64,000 bases of DNA from Pelagibius sp. CAU 1746 (GCF_039839785.1 NZ_JBDOQT010000001.1:930001-994000); one strand, 5' to 3'. Shown: positions 42,915-51,896, counted from the stretch's first letter. Program-made: numbers and translations. The notes: generated by a model not told the origin, from the sequence alone.

Positions 42915-43530
42915 CCGCACGGGGCGGCTGCGCGAAGCACGCCTCCCGTCATCGGGTCTCCGAAAAACCTCCGCTTGCGCGGCGGCCTTCCGGGCCTGGT
43001 CGGCGTCCTTGCGGATGCCTTCCTTGGCCGATGAGACCGTCCTGCAGCTTCGCGAGGAAGCTGCGTGGTCCCGGACTGGCGGGCGCCCCGACACGGGGAA
43101 GGGGCGCCGCCATCGCCGGAAAGTGCGGGGTCGAAGGACGACCGGCACCTCCCATCCGAAACCCGGGATCTGCAGGGCAACCCGGCTTCCGGTGCCGGAC
43201 GGACAACTCCCGAAGAAGCCTTCCGTCCCCGGATCGCGATCAGGGCGTCCCCAACCGGCTATCGGGATCCCCGAAGGGATCGCCGCAGCCGGTCGATCTC
43301 CGGCCCGAGGGCCGCTGCACCTTCGAAGGGGACCGATCCGAAAATCCGTCTTTCCGAAGGCCGGGAGGAACCGAAGCTCCCCCGAGACCGCTGCTTCCCG
43401 TCCGGACCGGGGACCCGAAAGTCCCTGGCCCTCCGAGTTGCATCTCCGTGGAGCCGAAGCTCTTGGAGAGGGCCGCACCCGCCGTGTTCCGGCGCTTTCA
43501 CGTGCAGGAAAATGCTCGCCCGAAACGCCG

Positions 43531-43660
43531 AGAGCGACAATAGAAAATTGCCGGCGAACGGGAAATTCTTGTGTATAGTTTCGTTTAAAGCACACATATC
43601 CTTCACATCTTGCCCACAACTCTATCCACAGGCGGCCGGCGGCGGGGTTATCTTTGGCGT
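43531..43660. promoter_or_regulatory. AT-rich strip with DnaA-box-like motifs
   Basis: 43535-43615 is markedly AT-rich against its surroundings. Next to it, the minus strand reads CTGTGGATAGAGTTGTGGGCAA (shown here as two motifs): TGTGGATAG has one mismatch and TGTGGGCAA two mismatches to the DnaA box TGTGGATAA. The strip lies upstream of the proposed minus-strand RNA and probably contains its promoter; TATACA near 43570 is a possible -10. An origin-like or DnaA-controlled role is speculative. Confidence 0.4.
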
Positions 43661-43794
43661 TGCGGCACGCTGGCGGGCCTTCGCCCGAAGGTTGGGGGCG
43701 GCGCGGCTGCGGCGCAGGAAACCGGGCAGGTGGAGGGGTCTGTCGGCGGCCTGGGACTTGAGGCCGGGACTTGGGGTGGGGGCGGGGCCTCGCG

Positions 43795-43822
43795 TTGACT
43801 TATGTTGCGCTGCGGTCTAAAT
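43795..43822 (+). promoter_or_regulatory. probable promoter of the sdh operon
   Basis: TTGACT (43795-43800), 16-bp spacer, CTAAAT (43817-43822). The -35 element is one base from consensus. It lies about 120 bp before sdhC, leaving room for an untranslated leader. Confidence 0.55.
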
Positions 43823-43941
43823 CACACGCCAGCGATAAGACTAAGTCCCTCTTGAGCGTTCCCCACTAGACTTGCGTCCGTTCGGCGCGGAACCTCAAGC
43901 AGTCCGGCAGAAGAAACAGGCATCGAGCCCGAAGGTAGCGC

Positions 43942-44337
43942 ATGATCTCGTCCAACCGGCCCCTTTCGCCGCATCTGCAGGTCTACCGTCCGCAGATCAC
44001 CTCGACACTTTCGATCCTGCACCGGCTGACCGGCGTGGCGCTGGCCCTCGGCACCCTGCTGCTGACCTATTGGCTGGTGGCCGCCGCGTCCGGGCCGGAG
44101 GCTTTCGCCACCGCCCAGGGCCTGATCGGTTCCTTCGTCGGACGGCTGCTGCTGTTCGGCTGGAGCTTCGCGCTCTTCTATCATCTCTGCAACGGCATCC
44201 GGCACCTGGTGTGGGACGCTGGCTACGGCTTCGAGATCGAGGCCGCGACGCGCAGCGGCTGGATGGCCGTCGGCGCCTCGGTGGTGCTGACCCTGGCGAC
44301 CTGGGCGCTGGGTTATGCCATGATGGGGGGAGCCTGA
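43942..44337 (+). CDS. sdhC: succinate dehydrogenase cytochrome b556 subunit
   Basis: A 131-residue membrane anchor of complex II with three helices. Signature strings are RPLSPHLQVYRPQITSTLSILHRLTG (quinone site and family start) and ALFYHLCNGIRHLVWDAGYG, whose histidine binds haem b. It anchors SdhAB to the inner membrane and passes electrons to ubiquinone. First gene of sdhCDAB, with 4 bp between it and sdhD. Confidence 0.95.
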   Translation: MISSNRPLSPHLQVYRPQITSTLSILHRLTGVALALGTLLLTYWLVAAASGPEAFATAQGLIGSFVGRLLLFGWSFALFYHLCNGIRHLVWDAGYGFEIEAATRSGWMAVGASVVLTLATWALGYAMMGGA

Positions 44338-44341
44338 GCCC

Positions 44342-44737
44342 ATGAACGATCAACCGAACCTGCGTTCTCCGCTCGGCCGCGTGCGCGGCCTCGGCTCCGC
44401 CAAGGACGGCACCGGCCACTGGTGGGCGCAGCGTCTCACCGCGCTGGCGCTCATTCCGCTGACCATCTGGTTCGTGGGCGCGGTGGTGAGCCTGATCGGC
44501 GCCGACTACGCGGCCGTCGCCGCCTGGATCGCCTCGCCGGTGGTTGCCGGCCTGCTGATCCTGCTGATCGTCGCGACTTTCTATCACGCGGCCCTGGGCC
44601 TGCAGGTCGTCATCGAGGACTACGTCCACGGCGAAGGCGCGAAGATCGCCCTGCTGCTCTTCGTCAAGGCGCTGACCGTCGTGCTCAGCCTCTCGGCCGT
44701 ACTTTCGGTCCTGACCCTGCTCTTCACCCGCGCGTAA
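44342..44737 (+). CDS. sdhD: succinate dehydrogenase hydrophobic anchor subunit
   Basis: A 131-residue three-helix subunit. It has the alphaproteobacterial SdhD start [24 protein letters not shown] (shown in part) and the haem/quinone helix [20 protein letters not shown]. With SdhC it forms the membrane domain of complex II. The short 4-bp gap from sdhC and 10-bp gap to sdhA indicate one transcript. Confidence 0.94.
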   Translation: MNDQPNLRSPLGRVRGLGSAKDGTGHWWAQRLTALALIPLTIWFVGAVVSLIGADYAAVAAWIASPVVAGLLILLIVATFYHAALGLQVVIEDYVHGEGAKIALLLFVKALTVVLSLSAVLSVLTLLFTRA

Positions 44738-44747
44738 GGCTCCAGTT

Positions 44748-46535
44748 ATGACCAAGTCCTACGAAGTCATCGATCACACCTACGACGTGGTGGTGGTGGG
44801 CGCCGGCGGCGCCGGCCTGCGCGCGACCCTGGGCCTGGCCGAGGCCGGCCTGAAGACCGCCTGCATCTCCAAGGTCTTCCCGACGCGCAGCCATACCGTG
44901 GCGGCGCAGGGCGGCGTCTCCGCCTCGCTCGGCAACATGGGCGAGGACGACTGGCGCTGGCATATGTACGACACGGTGAAGGGCTCCGACTGGCTGGGCG
45001 ACCAGGACGCCATCGAATACATGGTGCGCGAGGCCGTGCCGGCGATCCTGGAGCTGGAACACTACGGCATGCCGTTCAGCCGCACCGAGGACGGCAAGAT
45101 CTACCAGCGCCCCTTCGGCGGCATGACCACCCACTTCGGCGAGGGCATCGCCCAGCGCACCTGCGCGGCGGCCGACCGCACCGGCCACGCCATGCTGCAC
45201 ACGCTCTACCAGCAGAGCCTGCGCCAGCACGCCGAGTTCTACATCGAATACTTCGCCCTCGACCTGATCATGGAGGACGGCGTCTGCCGCGGCCTCATGG
45301 CCTGGAATCTGGATGACGGCACCATCCACCGCTTCCGCTCGCAGATGGTGATCATCGCGACGGGCGGCTACGGGCGGGTTTATTTCTCCTGCACCGGCGC
45401 CCACACCCAGACCGGCGACGGCAACGCCATGGTGCTGCGCGCCGGCCTGCCGCTGCAGGACATGGAGTTCGTGCAGTTCCACCCGACGGGCATCTACGGC
45501 GCCGGCTGCCTCATCACCGAGGGCGCGCGCGGCGAGGGCGGTTACCTGACCAACTCCGAGGGCGAGCGCTTCATGGAACGCTACGCACCCTCGGCCAAGG
45601 ACCTGGCCAGCCGCGACGTCGTCTCGCGCGCCATGACCATGGAGATCCGCGACGGCCGCGGCGTCGGCGAGCACAAGGATCACATCCACCTGCACCTGGA
45701 GCACTTGGCGCCGGAACTGCTGCACCAGCGCCTGCCGGGCATTTCGGAGTCGGCGCGCATCTTCGCCGGCGTCGACGTGACCAAGGAACCGATCCCGGTC
45801 ATCCCGACCTGTCACTACAACATGGGCGGCATTCCGGCGCTCTACAGCGGCGAAGCGGTGACCCTGAAGGACGGCAACCCCGACACCGTGGTGCCGGGCC
45901 TCATGGCCATCGGCGAGGCGGCCTGCGTGTCGGTGCACGGCGCCAACCGCCTGGGCTCCAACTCGCTGCTCGATCTCGTGGTCTTCGGCCGTTCCGCCGC
46001 CAAGCGCTGCGCCGAGATCCTGACCCCCGGCGAGAAGCAGGCGCCGCTGCAGACCGGCGCCGGCGACGAAGCGCTGGACCGCTTCGACCGCCTGCGCCAC
46101 GCCGACGGCGAGGTGCCCACCGCGGCGCTGCGCGACGAGATGCAGCGCGCCATGCAGTCCCATGCCGCCGTGTTCCGCACCGGCGAATCGCTGGCCGAGG
46201 GCGCCGAGAAGCTGACGGCCGCCTGGGCCAAGCGCCCCGAAGTGAAGGTCAGCGACCGCACCCTGATCTGGAACTCCGACCTGGTCGAGACCCTGGAGCT
46301 CGACAACCTGATGTTCCAGGCCAAGGTGACCATGGAGTCGGCGGCCAACCGCACGGAGAGCCGCGGCGCCCACGCCCGCGAGGATTACCCGGACCGCGAC
46401 GACCAGAACTGGATGAAGCACACCTTGGTGTGGTGCGGCGAGGACGGCAACGTCAGCTTCGGCGACCGGCCGGTCCACCTCAACACCCTGACCAACGAAG
46501 TGCAGACCTTCCCGCCCAAGGCGCGGGTCTACTAA
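44748..46535 (+). CDS. sdhA: succinate dehydrogenase flavoprotein subunit
   Basis: A 595-residue catalytic subunit oxidising succinate to fumarate. FAD-binding GAGGAGLRA sits near residue 18; the covalent FAD histidine is H49 in [12 protein letters not shown]; further motifs are [37 protein letters not shown] and [16 protein letters not shown] (each a known active-site or FAD contact). Length is normal. Part of sdhCDAB. Confidence 0.97.
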   Translation: MTKSYEVIDHTYDVVVVGAGGAGLRATLGLAEAGLKTACISKVFPTRSHTVAAQGGVSASLGNMGEDDWRWHMYDTVKGSDWLGDQDAIEYMVREAVPAILELEHYGMPFSRTEDGKIYQRPFGGMTTHFGEGIAQRTCAAADRTGHAMLHTLYQQSLRQHAEFYIEYFALDLIMEDGVCRGLMAWNLDDGTIHRFRSQMVIIATGGYGRVYFSCTGAHTQTGDGNAMVLRAGLPLQDMEFVQFHPTGIYGAGCLITEGARGEGGYLTNSEGERFMERYAPSAKDLASRDVVSRAMTMEIRDGRGVGEHKDHIHLHLEHLAPELLHQRLPGISESARIFAGVDVTKEPIPVIPTCHYNMGGIPALYSGEAVTLKDGNPDTVVPGLMAIGEAACVSVHGANRLGSNSLLDLVVFGRSAAKRCAEILTPGEKQAPLQTGAGDEALDRFDRLRHADGEVPTAALRDEMQRAMQSHAAVFRTGESLAEGAEKLTAAWAKRPEVKVSDRTLIWNSDLVETLELDNLMFQAKVTMESAANRTESRGAHAREDYPDRDDQNWMKHTLVWCGEDGNVSFGDRPVHLNTLTNEVQTFPPKARVY

Positions 46536-46585
46536 GAGCGCTGTACTGAAGAGAGCCCGCGAGAGCCCGCAAGAGAAAGAATCCG

Positions 46586-47365
46586 ATGGTCGAGTTCGCC
46601 CTTCCCGCAAATTCCAAGATCGGCGCCGGCAAGTCCTGGCCCAAGCCGGAAGCCGCCAAGAACACCAAGACCTTCCGGGTCTACCGCTGGAACCCGGACG
46701 ACGGCGAGAATCCGAAGGTCGATACCTTCGAGGTCGATGTCGACAGTTGCGGGCCGATGGTCCTGGACGCGCTGATCAAGATCAAGAACGAGATCGATCC
46801 GACGCTGACCTTCCGGCGCTCCTGCCGCGAGGGCGTCTGCGGCTCCTGCGCCATGAACATCGACGGCACCAACACGCTGGCCTGCACCAAGTACCTGAGC
46901 GACGTCGACGGCGAGGTGAAGGTCTATCCCCTGCCGCACATGCCGGTGGTGAAGGACCTGGTGCCCGACCTGACCCACGTCTACGCGCAGTACGCCTCCA
47001 TCGAGCCCTGGCTGAAGGCCGAGACGCCGGCGCCGGAGCGCGAGCGCCTGCAGAGCCCGGAGGAGCGCGCCCGGCTGGACGGCCTCTGGGAGTGCATCCT
47101 CTGCTTCTCCTGCTCGACCTCCTGCCCCAGCTACTGGTGGAACGGCGACCGCTACCTGGGCCCGGCCATCCTGCTGCAGGCCTACCGCTGGATCGCCGAC
47201 AGCCGCGACGAGGCGACCGGCGAGCGGCTCGACCAGCTGGAAGATCCCTTCCGGCTGTACCGCTGCCACACCATCATGAACTGCACCAAGACCTGCCCGA
47301 AGAGCCTCAATCCGGCCAAAGCCATCGCCGAGATCAAGAAGCTCATGGTCGAGCGCAAGGGCTGA
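46586..47365 (+). CDS. sdhB: succinate dehydrogenase iron-sulfur subunit
   Basis: A 259-residue subunit carrying three clusters: 2Fe-2S ligands in [16 protein letters not shown] and the following LAC; 4Fe-4S ligands in [12 protein letters not shown]; and 3Fe-4S ligands in [12 protein letters not shown]. It links SdhA to the membrane anchors. The N-terminal 30 residues are a loose extension ([20 protein letters not shown]) common in alphaproteobacteria. Last gene of the operon. Confidence 0.97.
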   Translation: MVEFALPANSKIGAGKSWPKPEAAKNTKTFRVYRWNPDDGENPKVDTFEVDVDSCGPMVLDALIKIKNEIDPTLTFRRSCREGVCGSCAMNIDGTNTLACTKYLSDVDGEVKVYPLPHMPVVKDLVPDLTHVYAQYASIEPWLKAETPAPERERLQSPEERARLDGLWECILCFSCSTSCPSYWWNGDRYLGPAILLQAYRWIADSRDEATGERLDQLEDPFRLYRCHTIMNCTKTCPKSLNPAKAIAEIKKLMVERKG

Positions 47366-47418
47366 GTCTTCGCTGCGGCGTGCTGGCCTTTGCCGCTCAA
47401 GCGCCGTATCACTAGAGC

Positions 47419-47772
47419 ATGACTCCCAGGACCGCTCTCGCCCTGCTGCTGGCCGGCGTCGCCGGCATGGCCGCCTACGCGCTGGCCGCCGCGCTCTTCG
47501 TCGATCCGGCGCAACTGGAGCTGCTGGCGAAGCCCGGGTTCTACCTGGTCGGCGTCTTCTTCGCCCTGCCGCTGCCGGTAATCTACCGCTTCCTGCCCGA
47601 TGCCCGGGGCGCCTTCCTGGCGCTGGTGGCGCTGACCGTGGCGCCGGCCGCCGCCTCCAAGCTCGGCGGCGAGACCCTGCTGGCCTGGCAGGTGCTGCTG
47701 GCGCTGACCTTCGTCTACGCGCTGACCGCGCTGATCGTTCATCGCCTGGTGGCGGGCGGCCGCGCCTCATGA
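47419..47772 (+). CDS. small membrane protein, tandem paralogue A
   Basis: A 117-residue protein with four predicted membrane helices and no recognised family. It aligns along its full length with the next gene: both share LLLAGVAGMAA/ILAGGCGALAT starts, a YRFLPDARGAFLAL/CRLLPGVRGLLLAL centre, and an FVYALTALIVHRLVAG/LIYAVTTVLLYRLVAG end. The pair looks like a tandem duplication. The function is unknown. Confidence 0.65.
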   Translation: MTPRTALALLLAGVAGMAAYALAAALFVDPAQLELLAKPGFYLVGVFFALPLPVIYRFLPDARGAFLALVALTVAPAAASKLGGETLLAWQVLLALTFVYALTALIVHRLVAGGRAS

Positions 47773-47816
47773 CAAGGCGGCTGGCGGCGCTGTCCGCTCT
47801 CGACTAACCTTTCGCG

Positions 47817-48206
47817 ATGAACATTCGAATCGTTGTCGCCGTCATTCTGGCGGGGGGCTGCGGCGCGCTGGCCACCGTCCTCGCCGCGGGCATCCTCTCG
47901 CACCCGGCGCTTCTGCTGATCCCCCTCGCGAACCCCGAACTGATGGTCTTCGCCGTCGCCTTGGCGGCGCTGATCCCGCTGGCCTGCCGCCTGCTGCCGG
48001 GTGTGCGGGGACTGCTCCTGGCCCTCGTTCCTCTGCTGCTCGGCGGGCAGATGGTGGGGGTGCTGCTGGAGGACCGCGACTTGGCCGACGGCAATCTGCT
48101 GCCCTTCAGCCTCATCTACGCCGTGACGACGGTGCTGCTTTACCGGCTGGTAGCCGGTCCGGCCAAGGCGGCAAGGGTGGCGAGTGGACCGCCCGAGCAA
48201 GGTTAG
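47817..48206 (+). CDS. small membrane protein, tandem paralogue B
   Basis: A 129-residue four-helix membrane protein of unknown function, homologous to the gene 45 bp upstream. It differs mainly by a short insertion (LLEDRDLADGNLL) before the last helix and a polar C-terminal tail. Neither protein has recognisable catalytic or binding motifs. Adjacent to sdhB but separated by its own spacer, so a link to complex II is not shown. Confidence 0.65.
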   Translation: MNIRIVVAVILAGGCGALATVLAAGILSHPALLLIPLANPELMVFAVALAALIPLACRLLPGVRGLLLALVPLLLGGQMVGVLLEDRDLADGNLLPFSLIYAVTTVLLYRLVAGPAKAARVASGPPEQG

Positions 48207-48275
48207 ACTGGCTCTTTCGCGGCGCCGCGCCGCCGCCTAAGCTTTGCCGCTCCTATCAGTGACGGATGACTTGCC

Positions 48276-48923
48276 ATGTACGTTCCCGAGGCTTTCCGCC
48301 TGAACGATCCGCAGCGCATCGCCGAGGTCATTCGGGACTATGACTTCGCCCTGCTGGTGACGGCGCCCGAGGGTGTGCCGCAGGCGACCCACCTGCCGTT
48401 CCTCTACGATCCCGGGCGCGGGGAGCAGGGCACCCTGCTGTCGCATATGGCGCGGCCCAATGCGCAGTGGCGCGACTTCGAGAAGCTGGCCGAAGCGGGA
48501 CAGGAGGCCTTGGTGATCTTCCAGGGGCCGCACGCCTACATCTCGCCGGCCTGGTACGGTGCGGGCCCGCCCAACGTGCCGACCTGGAACTACGTCGCCG
48601 TGCACGCCTACGGCCTGCCCAAGGTGATCGAGGAGCCGGCGCGGGTGCGCGCCCTGCTCGACCGCTTGGTGGCGACCCAGGAGGCCGGGCTCGATCCCGC
48701 CTGGTCCACCGCCGGGCTGACGGAGAAGTTCCTGGCCGGGATGCAGCGCGGCCTGGTCGCCTTTGAAATTCCCGTGAGCCGGCTGGAAGCCAAGGCCAAG
48801 CTCAGTCAAAATAAGACCGCGGGCCAGTTCGCCGCCGCCACGGCGGTGCTGGAAAAAGCCGAGGCGCCGCTCGTGCGCCAGACCGGCGCCTGGATGCGCC
48901 GGGCGCTGGAGGACAAGGGATAG
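48276..48923 (+). CDS. PaiB family FMN-binding negative transcriptional regulator
   Basis: A 215-residue protein with the PaiB split-barrel fold: MYVPEAFRLNDPQRIAEVIR at the start, ATHLPFLYDPGRGEQGTLLSHMARPN, and FQGPHAYISPAWYG with VPTWNYVAVHAYG. In Bacillus, PaiB with PaiA affects sporulation and protease genes; homologues elsewhere may be flavin or haem-binding enzymes. DNA binding is not evident from sequence. Followed 10 bp later by the GDPD gene. Confidence 0.88.
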   Translation: MYVPEAFRLNDPQRIAEVIRDYDFALLVTAPEGVPQATHLPFLYDPGRGEQGTLLSHMARPNAQWRDFEKLAEAGQEALVIFQGPHAYISPAWYGAGPPNVPTWNYVAVHAYGLPKVIEEPARVRALLDRLVATQEAGLDPAWSTAGLTEKFLAGMQRGLVAFEIPVSRLEAKAKLSQNKTAGQFAAATAVLEKAEAPLVRQTGAWMRRALEDKG

Positions 48924-48933
48924 CGGGAGCCCC

Positions 48934-50028
48934 ATGACGCGGAAGCTGGACAAGATCGCCAAATCGAGGCCCCCAAAACGCAAATCGGGCCTTTCCGGCG
49001 GCTCGCGCTTCTGGATCGCCTTTACCCTGCTGCTGTTGGCCGCCGGCCTCGCCACGGTGATCTTCCCCCGCGCGCCGCAGCCGCAAGGTTTCGATCGGCC
49101 CTCTTTCGATTTGCAGGGCCACCGCGGCGCGCGCGGCCTGATGCCGGAGAACAGCCTGCCGGCCTTCGAGAAGGCCTTGGCCCTGGGCGTCACCACCCTG
49201 GAGTTGGATACGGTGATGACCGCCGACGGCGTGGTCGTGGTGCATCACGACCGCCTTCTGTCGCCGCCGCGCACCCGCGACGCGGCGGGGGTGTGGATTG
49301 CGATGGAGGCGCCTCCGGCGATCCTCTCGCTCACCGCCGCCGAGCTCGCCGCCTACGACATCGGCAGCGCCAAGCCGGGCAGCCGCGTGGCCGAGCGCTA
49401 TCCCGAGCAGGCGCGTCTGGACGGGGTGCGCATTCCGGCCCTGGCCGAGGTGCTGGCCCGCGCCGAGGAGGTTTCCGGCGGGATCATCCGCTACAACATC
49501 GAAACCAAGATTTCGCCGCAGGCCCCGGAGGAGTCCCCGGACCCGCAAGCCTTCGCCGAGGCGTTGATCGCTGTGTTGAAGGATGCCGGCGTCACCGGGC
49601 GCGCGGCGGTGCAGTCTTTCGACTGGCGCACGCTGCAGGCGGTGCAGAAGCACGCCCCGGGGATTGCGACGGTTTACCTGACCGCCGAGCAGAAGTGGCT
49701 CGACAACCTGGGGCGCGGCGGCCCCGCACCCTCGCCCTGGCTGGCCGGTCTCGACATCGACTGGGCGGAGGTGACCCCGCCGCAGGCCGTCGCCCGCGCC
49801 GGCGGCGCCGTCTGGTCGCCCTATTACCGCGACCTCACCGCGGCGGACCTGAAGGAGGCGCAGAAGCTGGGCCTGCGCGTCGTGGTCTGGACGGTGAACG
49901 ACCCCGCCGACATGGCCTCGCTCATCGACCTGGGCGTCGACGGCATCATCACCGACTATCCCGACCGCGCCCGCCAGGTCATGGCGGAAAAGAACCTGCC
50001 CCTGCCGCCCGCCTTTGCCCTTGATTGA
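48934..50028 (+). CDS. glycerophosphodiester phosphodiesterase
   Basis: A 364-residue enzyme with a basic cytoplasmic start, one membrane helix (about 26-45) and an external GDPD barrel. Catalytic motifs: QGHRGARGLMPENS (general acid/base His and metal Glu), LELDTVMTADGVVVVHHD, and RYNIETKIS. It hydrolyses glycerophosphodiesters to glycerol-3-phosphate and an alcohol. It probably faces the periplasm, anchored by its N-terminal helix. Coupled to the PaiB gene. Confidence 0.9.
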   Translation: MTRKLDKIAKSRPPKRKSGLSGGSRFWIAFTLLLLAAGLATVIFPRAPQPQGFDRPSFDLQGHRGARGLMPENSLPAFEKALALGVTTLELDTVMTADGVVVVHHDRLLSPPRTRDAAGVWIAMEAPPAILSLTAAELAAYDIGSAKPGSRVAERYPEQARLDGVRIPALAEVLARAEEVSGGIIRYNIETKISPQAPEESPDPQAFAEALIAVLKDAGVTGRAAVQSFDWRTLQAVQKHAPGIATVYLTAEQKWLDNLGRGGPAPSPWLAGLDIDWAEVTPPQAVARAGGAVWSPYYRDLTAADLKEAQKLGLRVVVWTVNDPADMASLIDLGVDGIITDYPDRARQVMAEKNLPLPPAFALD

Positions 50029-50085
50029 GTTGGGGGGCGCGTAGTTTGGGGTTAGACTCCCTGGAAGTGGTTCCTGGGGGGCTCC

Positions 50086-51375
50086 ATGCGTGTTCTGCTG
50101 ACCGGCGCCAACGGGTTCATCGGCGCCCATCTGACCGCCGCGCTGATCGCGGCGGGGCATGAGGTCGTCGCCGCCGTGCGCGATCCGGCGGCACTGGCGG
50201 CGCGCTTTCCCGATATCGAAACCGTCGCCGCCGACTTGAACCGAGACGTCACGCCGGCGGACTGGCGGCCGCGCCTGGCCGGCGTGGACGCCGTCATCAA
50301 CTGCGCGGGGGTGCTGCAGGGCGGGCGCGGCCAGGACATGGCGGCGATCCACCACCTGGCCCCGGCGGCGCTCTACAATGCCTGTCTGGAAGCCGGGGTG
50401 AGGCGGGTCATCCAGATCTCCGCCATCAGCGCCGACGACGCGGCGGGCACCGACTACGCCCGCACCAAGAAGCAGGCCGACGACCACCTGCGCGGCCTCG
50501 ACCTCGACTGGGTGGTGCTGCGCCCCTCGCTGATCTACGGCGAGGGCGCCTACGGCGGCACCGCCATGCTGCGCGCCCTGGCGGTCTTCCCCTTCGTCAC
50601 GCCGCTGGTGGGCCGGGGCGGGCAGGCCTTCCGGCCGCTGCACGTCGAAGACCTCGCCAGGACCGTCTTGGAGTGCCTGACGCGCGCCGACCTGGCGCGG
50701 CGCACCTTGGAGCCGGTGGGGCCACAGGCCGAGACGGTGAAAGACATTGTTGCCCGCTACCGCGCCTGGCTGGGCCGTCCGCCGGCGCGCCCGCTGCACA
50801 TCCCCCTGGCGCTCGTCCGCTTGCTGTGCCGCCTGGGTGATCTTTTCGGGCGCGGCCCGCTCACCACCACCTCGCTGAAGCAGATCGAATACGGCAACGT
50901 CGGCCAGGAGACCGGCTTCATCGAGACCATCGGCTTCCGGCCCGCTACCCTGGCCGAAAGCCTGCGCCGCCGCCCGGCCCAGACCCAGGACCTCTGGCAC
51001 GCCCGCCTCTACCTGCTGCGCCCGCTGCTGCGGGCGGTGCTGGTGCTGCTGTGGCTGGTTTCGGGCCTGCTCGGTCTGTGGACGATGGGCACCTTCGCCG
51101 TGCCGCTGCTGGGCGCTGCAGGTTTTCCGCCGGTTCTCGCTACGGCCTTGGCCCTGGCCGCGGCGCTGCTGGATCTCGCCATCGCGGGGCTTCTCGCCGC
51201 GAACTGGCGGCCGCGTGCGACCCTTGCCGTACAACTCGCCGTGATCGTCGGCTACACATTCGTGCTCACCGTCATCGCGCCGCACCTCTGGGGCGATCCT
51301 TTCGGGCCGCTTGTGAAGAACCTGCCGATCCTCGTGCTGGTTCTGGTGCAGGGCATCTTGGCGGAGGAGCGCTGA
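50086..51375 (+). CDS. SDR epimerase-like protein fused to a DoxX-like membrane domain
   Basis: A 429-residue fusion. Residues 1-290 form an extended short-chain dehydrogenase of the atypical NDUFA9-like type (GANGFIGAHLTAALIAAGHEV for NAD(P), a YARTKKQADDHL catalytic Tyr-Lys region). Residues 300-429 carry four membrane helices resembling DoxX. Such SDR-DoxX fusions occur in proteobacteria, and a quinone- or lipid-linked redox role is plausible but unproven. The stop overlaps the next start (TGATG), pairing it with a DUF2269 membrane protein. Confidence 0.85.
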   Translation: MRVLLTGANGFIGAHLTAALIAAGHEVVAAVRDPAALAARFPDIETVAADLNRDVTPADWRPRLAGVDAVINCAGVLQGGRGQDMAAIHHLAPAALYNACLEAGVRRVIQISAISADDAAGTDYARTKKQADDHLRGLDLDWVVLRPSLIYGEGAYGGTAMLRALAVFPFVTPLVGRGGQAFRPLHVEDLARTVLECLTRADLARRTLEPVGPQAETVKDIVARYRAWLGRPPARPLHIPLALVRLLCRLGDLFGRGPLTTTSLKQIEYGNVGQETGFIETIGFRPATLAESLRRRPAQTQDLWHARLYLLRPLLRAVLVLLWLVSGLLGLWTMGTFAVPLLGAAGFPPVLATALALAAALLDLAIAGLLAANWRPRATLAVQLAVIVGYTFVLTVIAPHLWGDPFGPLVKNLPILVLVLVQGILAEER

Positions 51376-51878
51376 TGGACGTCTATCTGCCCGAAGCCTA
51401 TCTGCCCGATGCCTATCTGGTCGCCAGGGGCCTGCACATCGTCAGTGCCATCGTGCTGTACGGCGTCGGGCTGGGCACCGCTTTTCAGATGTACACGGCC
51501 TGCCGCAGCGCCGACGTCGCGGGCATCGCCCGCGTCGCCCGCCAGGTGGTGCTGGCCGACTGGCTGTTCACGACGCCGGCGGCGGTGCTGCAGCCGGCGA
51601 GCGGCCTGTGGTTGGTCCACCTCGCCGGCTACGGCTACGCCGAGCCTTGGCTCCTCGTCAGCTACCTGCTCTACGGCGTTGCCGGCGTCGCCTGGCTGGT
51701 GGTGGTGGCGCTGCAGATCGACATGGCGAAGCTGGCGGCGCTGGCCCTGCGCAGCAACAGCGGGCTGCCCGAGGCCTTCCTCAACCGCTTCCGGCTCTGG
51801 GTGCGGCTCGGCTGGGTCGGCTTCGGCTGCCTCGCCGTCGTCATCGTCCTGATGGTGGCCAAGCCGGCGCTGTGGTGA
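51375..51878 (+). CDS. DUF2269 family membrane protein
   Basis: A 167-residue protein with four membrane helices. Family features are RGLHIVSAIVLYGVGLGTAFQM near the start, ADWLFTTPAAVLQPASGLWL in the middle and FRLWVRLGWVGFG near the end; conserved histidine and tryptophans suggest a cofactor or quinone site. DUF2269 genes are often paired with SDR-DoxX genes, as here through a one-base stop-start overlap. The function is unknown. Confidence 0.85.
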   Translation: MDVYLPEAYLPDAYLVARGLHIVSAIVLYGVGLGTAFQMYTACRSADVAGIARVARQVVLADWLFTTPAAVLQPASGLWLVHLAGYGYAEPWLLVSYLLYGVAGVAWLVVVALQIDMAKLAALALRSNSGLPEAFLNRFRLWVRLGWVGFGCLAVVIVLMVAKPALW

Positions 51879-51896
51879 GCGCCGGACGGAAGGGCT

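Larger units (their letters stand above)
42540..43530 (-). ncRNA. candidate large structured RNA, about 1 kb, minus strand
   Basis: No frame here has coding features, yet hairpins are dense. On the minus strand the following have UUCG loops: 42763-42776, 43207-43218, 43266-43281, 43335-43346, 43366-43381, 43410-43425 and 43451-43462. Several of these need G-U pairs that exist only on this strand. GCAA loops cap 42971-42982 and 43002-43019 (one mismatch), and CUUG caps 42848-42859. Longer arms include 43255-43292, 43044-43064, 43082-43108, 43428-43474 and the 3' domain 42580-42650. UUCG, GNRA and CUUG are the standard stable RNA tetraloops. Boundaries are estimates. Against this, stems at 42591 and 43002 fit the plus strand slightly better. 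Confidence 0.55.

Noticed and set aside
42892-43578. 228-residue plus-strand open frame in the mch-sdhC spacer
   Set aside because: The translation is Arg/Pro/Ser-rich and frame-independent, there is no clear ribosome site, and overlapping frames on both strands are equally open.
41274-43619. 781-residue minus-strand open frame spanning mch and the spacer
   Set aside because: The left part is antisense to mch. The right part lies in the hairpin-rich region, where several frames are open at once and none has a family motif or sensible composition. I read it as a by-product of low stop density.
43531-43660. Chromosomal replication origin
   Set aside because: Only two imperfect DnaA boxes and a short AT-rich strip. 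None of the genes usually near alphaproteobacterial origins (hemE, gidA, parAB, dnaA) is here. Kept only as a low-interest observation.
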